Below, in pieces: positions 27,867 through 32,243 of a DNA stretch of 32,243 nucleotides (its first letter is position 1; every line of letters starts with the position of its first letter). The notes under the pieces are model-generated. The model was not told where the DNA came from. It did no database searches and worked only from the letters and a program-made list of their open reading frames with translations. The position numbers and the translations under genes are program-made. The stretch is from contig NZ_RHGY01000010.1 of assembly GCF_003862435.1 (NCBI RefSeq), positions 1-32,243 on the forward strand. The letters are read 5' to 3'. The DNA comes from Weissella viridescens. GTDB taxonomy: Bacteria; Bacillota; Bacilli; Lactobacillales; Lactobacillaceae.

Positions 27867-28397
27867 TTAAAGTTGTTTAAGCATAACCAGACAATTTCGT
27901 TTATCATCGCCAAGCATAAATGAATGTTCTGTAACCACATTAAATTCATTTTTTTGATAAAATTTAATTCCTCTAGGATTTTTATCATACACAGACAAAA
28001 CAATTTGACTAATTGCATTTGATTCTGCAAAACGAACTGCCTCTTGAATCAGTTTATAGCCTAAGCCCTTACTTTGAAATGCTGATAATATATATAGACG
28101 TTCAATTTCAAGTAACCCATTAGCCATAATTCCCCAATACTCATTAACAATATTAAATTTAGTATAGCCAATAAAATTATTTGTTTGTTTATCAATCATT
28201 ATCAAAAAAATTGTATTAGGCTGATGAAATTCATTTTCCAATTTAGTTAACGTCATCTCATTTTGTAGATAAGTTTGTATATCATTAACAGAAGCACCAG
28301 AACTAAATGATTCAAAAAAAGTTTCTAAAGCTAATATTTGTAATTTTTCTAAATCTGTTGGCACAGCTTTTCTTATCTCAAATTGCATATTGCTCAT
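27867..28397 (-). CDS. GNAT-family N-acetyltransferase (PaiA-like)
   Basis: This 176-aa protein has the GNAT fold: acetyl-CoA pyrophosphate loop QSKGLG at residues 108-113 within LEIERLYILSAFQSKG, and the motif B segment NPRGIKFYQKNEF near 140-152. The N-terminal TFFESFSSGASVNDIQTYL and FHQPNTIFLIM segments resemble PaiA-type polyamine acetyltransferases, so acetylation of a polyamine or other small amine is a reasonable guess, not proven. It is a single gene with good AGGGG ribosome binding site 7 bases before the ATG and its own terminator, next to the IS element in the accessory block. Confidence 0.87.
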   Translation of the reverse strand: MSNMQFEIRKAVPTDLEKLQILALETFFESFSSGASVNDIQTYLQNEMTLTKLENEFHQPNTIFLIMIDKQTNNFIGYTKFNIVNEYWGIMANGLLEIERLYILSAFQSKGLGYKLIQEAVRFAESNAISQIVLSVYDKNPRGIKFYQKNEFNVVTEHSFMLGDDKRNCLVMLKQL

Positions 28398-28489
28398 ATA
28401 ACAACCCCTTTTTAAAAATTTAATTCAAAGATACCCCAAATTTAACGATTAAACAACAAAAATTTAAATGATTATCATAACCCTCTTCA

Positions 28490-29410
28490 CTAGACAGACA
28501 TCAATTCAGCTAATCGGTCAATAACCGCAAGATATTCTCGATCTAAATAAACCACTTGCCTATTTATTTTTTGAATAACTTCAAACACATCACTCCCAAT
28601 TGCACCATGTTCAAAGCCCTGAATGCTATAAGTTTGTTGCTTGGGAATTTCTAAAACCAATTGATCAATTCTCTTAACCATACCAATCATTGTCGCATAA
28701 TCAGTCATTAACTGGTCATCATCAACAAGCTCGAACTCAGATGTTAGTGTCTTTAATCGACTTGATAATTCATTAATTTGAAGCGCCATATTAGAAAAAA
28801 CACCATCAAAATGCTTAAATGCCCCTTCCTCCTCAACCATACGGAAAGCAATTTTAACTTCTGAAAACTCCTCATAGGTCTGATTAAATTTCTGCTTTAA
28901 ATTATCAAATAGACGAATTTCAATTGGTGTTCGATTTAAAGTTGCGAAAAACTGCTTTTTAATTGCCTTAACAATCCCGTCCTTTGCGTCAATAAAAGTC
29001 ACGCATAAGGGACGAATCACATCCACAAATTCATACATCCGCACATCTGAAGTGCGTTGTTGATCCAAATTTTGAACTTTAGACAAGCGTTCAATGTAAT
29101 CTTCAACATGACGGTCTACCTGAATAATACTTTTATACCATTCTCTTAGGTAATCAATTGCGGTTGGTAAATTAATCAAATCCAATATTTCAGCTAAATT
29201 AGACCAATTAGTGGTGTGTGTTTCTATTTTATCATGATATCGTTTTAAACGATTTAAATAAGTCCCAGGTGAACTAGGCATATCTTTAATCAGTAACTGA
29301 CAATCAAGATAGAAATCCTTTGCAAAACTTTCCATAATATCTTGCCACATAAAAAAGCTATTAACACGAGTTTTCGTATCAATAGCTTCTAATTGCGGAG
29401 TTTGTGCCAT
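28490..29410 (-). CDS. Hypothetical all-helical protein, 306 aa
   Basis: I do not recognise the family. The sequence is soluble and predicted almost entirely helical, with long amphipathic stretches (YLREWYKSIIQVDRHVEDYI, LQINELSSRLKTLTSEFELV, IQKINRQVVYLDREYLAVID) that suggest coiled coil or a helical bundle. It has no signal peptide, no membrane segment and no catalytic motif. GGGAGG lies 8 bases before the ATG, so it is a genuine gene. It lies between the acetyltransferase and the membrane/thioredoxin operon, each separated by about 90-150 bases, and seems to be a single-gene unit. A structural or scaffolding role is possible but unsupported. Confidence 0.75.
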   Translation of the reverse strand: MAQTPQLEAIDTKTRVNSFFMWQDIMESFAKDFYLDCQLLIKDMPSSPGTYLNRLKRYHDKIETHTTNWSNLAEILDLINLPTAIDYLREWYKSIIQVDRHVEDYIERLSKVQNLDQQRTSDVRMYEFVDVIRPLCVTFIDAKDGIVKAIKKQFFATLNRTPIEIRLFDNLKQKFNQTYEEFSEVKIAFRMVEEEGAFKHFDGVFSNMALQINELSSRLKTLTSEFELVDDDQLMTDYATMIGMVKRIDQLVLEIPKQQTYSIQGFEHGAIGSDVFEVIQKINRQVVYLDREYLAVIDRLAELMSV

Positions 29411-29555
29411 AAGACTAGCCTCCCTTATTTAATTGTTTACGTCTTAGTTGTGCCCCGTTGCATTCTGTTTCAAATATAAGGCAAAATTAAGCGCGATTAA
29501 GTTGGTTTCTTTTAATATAAATAAATTTATCAAAATTCTTGCAGTAACTGCTTTA

Positions 29556-30023
29556 TTATTTAACAGTTGGATCCGTTGAATTTGAAAAATGAAATGTCTC
29601 TGGTTCAACAGCTTTTATGGCATCTACAAAATCATCGGTTGTTAGATCAGAATAATTACCCGCCTTATTTACAATCGTGGGGACTGATTTCAAATGATAG
29701 TCCCCTTTAAAGTGTTGATTTGATTGCCCATTCATGTTCACAAGGACCAAATCTTGTTTAACGAGATTCCGTGCCAATAATAGGGGTAATGTCTTTCGAC
29801 AGGTTGGACAGTCATCTCGATAAAAAACAACTGACTTATTAGACGCAATAGCTTGTTTGACATTTTCTGATGCAACAACTCGGTGAGCGCGGACAAAATG
29901 GTTATACTGACCCACACCAATACCCAGTAAAATAACGACCACAATACTAATCATTCCCCAGCCTTTGAGTGAAATCTCACTCAGATCTAAAGCACGCTTT
30001 TTTTGATGATGACGATTTACCAT
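29556..30023 (-). CDS. Membrane-anchored thioredoxin-like protein
   Basis: This 155-aa protein has a basic N-terminus, one membrane segment at about residues 22-40, then a thioredoxin-fold domain with the active-site CPTC (Cys72, Cys75) in SVVFYRDDCPTCRK and a cis-proline SVPTIV (Pro115). Charge distribution puts the catalytic domain outside the cell, so it may reduce or oxidise disulfides of secreted or membrane proteins. It is the last gene of a minus-strand operon: its ATG is one base after the stop codon of the upstream membrane protein and its ribosome binding site AAGGAG lies inside that gene. Such thioredoxin-like proteins are found beside transfer or secretion genes in Gram-positive mobile elements; that link is inference. 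Confidence 0.82.
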   Translation of the reverse strand: MVNRHHQKKRALDLSEISLKGWGMISIVVVILLGIGVGQYNHFVRAHRVVASENVKQAIASNKSVVFYRDDCPTCRKTLPLLLARNLVKQDLVLVNMNGQSNQHFKGDYHLKSVPTIVNKAGNYSDLTTDDFVDAIKAVEPETFHFSNSTDPTVK

Positions 30024-30024
30024 A

Positions 30025-30630
30025 TTATTTAATCTCCTTTATTCCGTTATCATAAGTTAAATCTGTAATTCGATGGCTCTGCGTGTCATAACGAACATCA
30101 TATAGTGCCGTTGACACCTGTTCATCTGAATTTTTAGTCATAATCCTATAATTGACCAATACCTTCCCGAACATTACGCCATTTTGAATTTTTGAAACAT
30201 ACAATTTAGATGAAACAAAAGTCGAACTCATACCATGATTATCAATATAGGCTTCCCCTGTTTCTTGACGATCTGTTTTAAATAAGTCACTATTTGTTAC
30301 ATTAATCCCTGCAATACCAGATTTTTCGATGACCGTTTTGCGATGATTATACGAATTTGAACTATCATAGGTTCGAAATAATTCAAAAAATTTATCTATA
30401 ACAGGCTGTGCCTCATACGTTTGACGATTATCTCGATAAGATAATTGTTCTTTCGTTTGTGCCTGTTGTAGTGTTACGCTTTTCGTTTTAATATCTTTTT
30501 TTAATTGTTCTTCTTGATGTTCCGTTTTAACATACTCAGATGCCGCATGGGATGAAAAATACCAGGTTGAACCACATAAAACGATCAAAATAAGCAACAA
30601 CATCTTACTGAGCTGGTTTCTAAGCATCAT
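30025..30630 (-). CDS. Hypothetical membrane-anchored protein, 201 aa, possible NTF2/VirB8-like domain
   Basis: The protein has one N-terminal membrane segment (about residues 8-25), a short coiled coil (HQEEQLKKDIKTKSVTLQQA), then a mixed alpha/beta domain (VIDKFFELFRTYDSSNSY, VLVNYRIMTKN, YDVRYDTQSHRITDL). One anchor followed by coil and NTF2-like domain resembles VirB8/TcpC-type transfer proteins, but the match is by layout only. The start is set at 30630 because GGGAGG lies 6 bases before it; a second ATG follows directly, and the upstream ATG at 30663 lacks this signal. It overlaps the end of the preceding 185-aa gene by 11 bases, so the operon is tightly coupled. Confidence 0.75.
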   Translation of the reverse strand: MMLRNQLSKMLLLILIVLCGSTWYFSSHAASEYVKTEHQEEQLKKDIKTKSVTLQQAQTKEQLSYRDNRQTYEAQPVIDKFFELFRTYDSSNSYNHRKTVIEKSGIAGINVTNSDLFKTDRQETGEAYIDNHGMSSTFVSSKLYVSKIQNGVMFGKVLVNYRIMTKNSDEQVSTALYDVRYDTQSHRITDLTYDNGIKEIK

Positions 30631-31177
30631 CTGGAACCTCCCGATATAAATGAGATTTAACAACTTGATTGGTTAACGTATCTACACCTAATGCAAACAC
30701 CATGAGTTCATGATTATTTTGATCCGATTCTAAAGTAATCAGATAATTGACCTGTGTACCACGTGCTTCATCACGCTGAATTGATTTTAACGTATATTTT
30801 GGTGCCACCCCATTTTGAACTGATGTGGGTTGACGATAGGCATAAAGTCCCTTTAGAACTTCATGTGACACAGTATACTGGTCCATTTTTGTTTGAAAAT
30901 CTAAAAACTCCGATTGCTTCTTAACAGTTGTATTTAAAGCCTGTAAACTAAACGTACGCATTTTTTGATCTAACGCAATTAAATCAATCGACTTTGGCTT
31001 TTGACTGGTTTGCGCCTGCTTAATTTTAATATCGACCTGCTTTAAATTGTGCTGCTTTTGCGAGAGTTTTTGTTTTAACGCATGTGATTGATTATTCAGT
31101 TGTACCCCATGATTCAAAAACAATGCAGACAGACCTAAAGCAAGTACAGTTATAATCATAACTTGTCCTTTTTTCAT
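30620..31177 (-). CDS. Hypothetical membrane-anchored coiled-coil protein, 185 aa
   Basis: The N-terminus MKKGQVMIITVLALGLSALF is a single membrane anchor, followed by a coiled coil of about residues 25-55 (LKQKLSQKQHNLKQVDIKIK) and a C-terminal domain with predicted beta strands (YTLKSIQR, VNYLITLES, ELMVFALGVD). Layout (anchor, coil, beta-rich domain with a VNY strand) parallels the next gene, so the two may be distant relatives or subunits of one complex. It starts inside the stop codon of the 67-aa gene (ATGA overlap) with GGGGAAA upstream. The function is unknown. Confidence 0.75.
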   Translation of the reverse strand: MKKGQVMIITVLALGLSALFLNHGVQLNNQSHALKQKLSQKQHNLKQVDIKIKQAQTSQKPKSIDLIALDQKMRTFSLQALNTTVKKQSEFLDFQTKMDQYTVSHEVLKGLYAYRQPTSVQNGVAPKYTLKSIQRDEARGTQVNYLITLESDQNNHELMVFALGVDTLTNQVVKSHLYREVPDDA

Positions 31178-31377
31178 CTGATTTCCCCACTTAAAATTTG
31201 CATCTCTTCAATATGATCAATCGAAAATGCGTCGTCCAAAATGACACGATAGGTCCGACCTGAGATTGAGACATACCAACCAACGGCAACATTATAATGC
31301 CAATAAACCATCGTTTGCATTGGCATATCTAATAATTCTAGTACCTTACGACTAGTAACTTCATCACGTTTAACCAT
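31174..31377 (-). CDS. Small hypothetical protein, 67 aa
   Basis: This is the first gene of the four-gene minus-strand operon, with a strong AGGAAGGAAA ribosome binding site before ATG 31377. The short, soluble protein has a central beta-rich segment (MVYWHYNVAVGWYVSISGRTY) and an acidic C-terminus (FSIDHIEEMQILSG). It has no signal peptide or known motif. Its stop overlaps the next start by four bases. Such a small leading protein could be a regulator or an accessory factor of the membrane complex encoded downstream, but this is a guess. Confidence 0.7.
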   Translation of the reverse strand: MVKRDEVTSRKVLELLDMPMQTMVYWHYNVAVGWYVSISGRTYRVILDDAFSIDHIEEMQILSGEIR

Positions 31378-31391
31378 AATTTTCCTTCCTC

Positions 31392-31435
31392 TACAAATAC
31401 AAAAAAGCCCTAATACAAATACAAAAAAGCCCTAA
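31392..31435. repeat. Perfect 22-bp tandem duplication of a terminator tail
   Basis: The unit beginning TACAAATACAAAAAAG and ending CCCTAA occurs twice head to tail (31392-31413 and 31414-31435). On the minus strand each unit holds a terminator 3' arm (TTAGGGC) and its T-run. Confidence 0.9.
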
Positions 31436-31466
31436 CCAGAAATAAGTATCTAGCCAGAGCTTTTTA
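31421..31466 (-). terminator. Terminator of the 31477 small membrane protein gene
   Basis: On the minus strand AGCTCTGGCTAG pairs with CTGGTTAGGGCT (12 pairs, four of them G-T) followed by TTTTTT. The duplicated tail at 31392-31413 offers a second possible 3' arm and T-run. Confidence 0.75.
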
Positions 31467-31476
31467 AATCACTATT

Positions 31477-31743
31477 TTATTTTTTAGTTTGATATGTCAG
31501 ATAACCAAAACCGCATAAGATAAGTATAATTGCTGACCTTAGAATTGGATTTTGTATAAGAATAAATAATTTAATTAATATCCAACCGTTAATCGTAACG
31601 GCAATACAAAGAATCCATAGATACGTAATGGACACCCCTCTGTGAGCATATACAAACCCCAATACCACAATTACTACCGCAACAATGGTAATTACAATCA
31701 TACCAAATATAAACCACCATGCCTGATTATTATTGTACGACAT
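31477..31743 (-). CDS. Small hypothetical membrane protein, 88 aa
   Basis: Three hydrophobic segments fill nearly the whole protein (about residues 9-32, 39-62 and 68-83), so it is an integral membrane protein with very short loops. No family is recognised. The ATG at 31743 is taken as start; an adjacent GTG at 31746 is in frame. No strong ribosome binding site is visible. A terminator follows it directly, separating it from the operon starting at 31377. Similar tiny three-span proteins occur in mobile elements and as bacteriocin-immunity or holin-like proteins, but nothing specific supports those roles here. Confidence 0.6.
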   Translation of the reverse strand: MSYNNNQAWWFIFGMIVITIVAVVIVVLGFVYAHRGVSITYLWILCIAVTINGWILIKLFILIQNPILRSAIILILCGFGYLTYQTKK

Positions 31744-31895
31744 CACTTTAAATGGGCTCGATGTGTTAACATATTTTTTTTAATTCAAGATTAAATGCTT
31801 TCAATTTCACGAGATACACAATCGAGAAAACACAAAATATTAACTCCACTAATCCAAAAATATAGATTCTTCATCAAAATAATCAGCCATTTTTT

Positions 31896-32219
31896 CTAAT
31901 CCTTACTATGTTTATAATTAATTGCTAATTTTAGTATACCCATTTTTCTTTTCTTATCGCTTATCTTCTTAAGATAATATAGAAAGAATATCAACAAACT
32001 GATCGCCAATATTACTAAAACAAAGATCGTAAAATTCACACTCAATGCATAGTTTTCAGATGTCACATCATGACTATTGGTATACTGAGTTGCCTTAACA
32101 GATAAAAATCTTTTGAACAACGGCAAGCCAATCAATAACAACGACACCAGAATAACCCCGCCAATCGTATTTTTCAGTGAATTAAGCATATCTGATTTAG
32201 CCTCTTCACGATTTAACAT
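31896..32219 (-). CDS. Small hypothetical membrane protein, about 107 aa, start uncertain
   Basis: Two membrane segments are predicted (about residues 16-34, TIGGVILVSLLLIGLPLF, and 65-87, FTIFVLVILAISLLIFF) with a basic C-terminal tail (KKISDKKRKMG). The family is not recognised. The frame stays open upstream to the window edge (QQLEL precedes the ATG at 32219) and no ribosome binding site lies before this ATG, so the real gene may begin outside the window. An internal ATG at 32189 is another possibility. Confidence 0.6.
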   Translation of the reverse strand: MLNREEAKSDMLNSLKNTIGGVILVSLLLIGLPLFKRFLSVKATQYTNSHDVTSENYALSVNFTIFVLVILAISLLIFFLYYLKKISDKKRKMGILKLAINYKHSKD

Positions 32220-32243
32220 CAGTTCTAATTGTTGTTTGTTGTA

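Noticed and set aside
29510-29555. Palindrome GCAGTAACTGC after the thioredoxin-like gene as a terminator
   Set aside because: The loop would be one base and there is no following T-run on the minus strand.

Overview
The window looks like a chromosome segment of a low-to-mid GC lactic acid bacterium of the family Lactobacillaceae, most likely of the Weissella/Leuconostoc type. The gene set supports this: malolactic enzyme with its LysR regulator, pyruvate oxidase, H2O2-forming glycerol-3-phosphate oxidase, CcpA-type cre sites, strong Shine-Dalgarno sequences and an IS30 element. The genus is inferred from gene content, not from a marker gene.

Layout. (1) 1-9019, plus strand, is a cell-envelope block. 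Two very large, closely related CDP-glycerol glycerophosphotransferase/HAD fusion proteins (the first cut by the window edge) flank a single-domain glycerophosphotransferase, and a polysaccharide pyruvyl transferase follows. (2) 9120-11088, plus strand, is a three-gene unit: DJ-1/PfpI-family protein, NAD(P)-binding epimerase-like protein and ArsR-type repressor. It looks like a self-regulated stress or electrophile response operon. (3) 11179-15691 is central metabolism: pyruvate oxidase with a cre site at its start point, then divergent mleR and mleS sharing a LysR box. (4) 15690-17846 is an inserted segment with two AT-rich unknown genes. It is flanked by a 62-bp exact direct repeat of the mleS 3' end, like an attachment-site scar. 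(5) 18312-23430 is the glycerol operon glpK-glpO-tpi-MIP channel, with promoter, cre site and terminator. (6) 24027 to the end is almost entirely minus strand, AT-rich and accessory. It holds a membrane-anchored repeat protein, a two-gene IS30-like element, a GNAT acetyltransferase, an unknown helical protein, and a tightly overlapping operon of small membrane proteins ending in an extracytoplasmic thioredoxin-like protein, followed upstream by two small membrane proteins.

How the parts work together. The glp operon takes up and phosphorylates glycerol, oxidises glycerol-3-phosphate with O2 to dihydroxyacetone phosphate (giving H2O2), and isomerises it into glycolysis. Pyruvate oxidase converts pyruvate to acetyl phosphate and also makes H2O2. 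Both carry cre-like boxes, so both oxygen-using routes should be repressed when good sugars are present. Malolactic enzyme decarboxylates malate, but no malate permease lies next to it.

The observations most worth a second look are: the IS30-like transposase preceded by an overlapping, full-length, catalytically broken transposase paralogue; the mleS 3'-end duplication flanking a two-gene insert; the duplicated glycerophosphotransferase-HAD-SH3-like fusions; the divergent triosephosphate isomerase and aquaporin-like channel inside the glycerol operon; and the minus-strand membrane/thioredoxin operon, which may be part of a transfer or secretion module.
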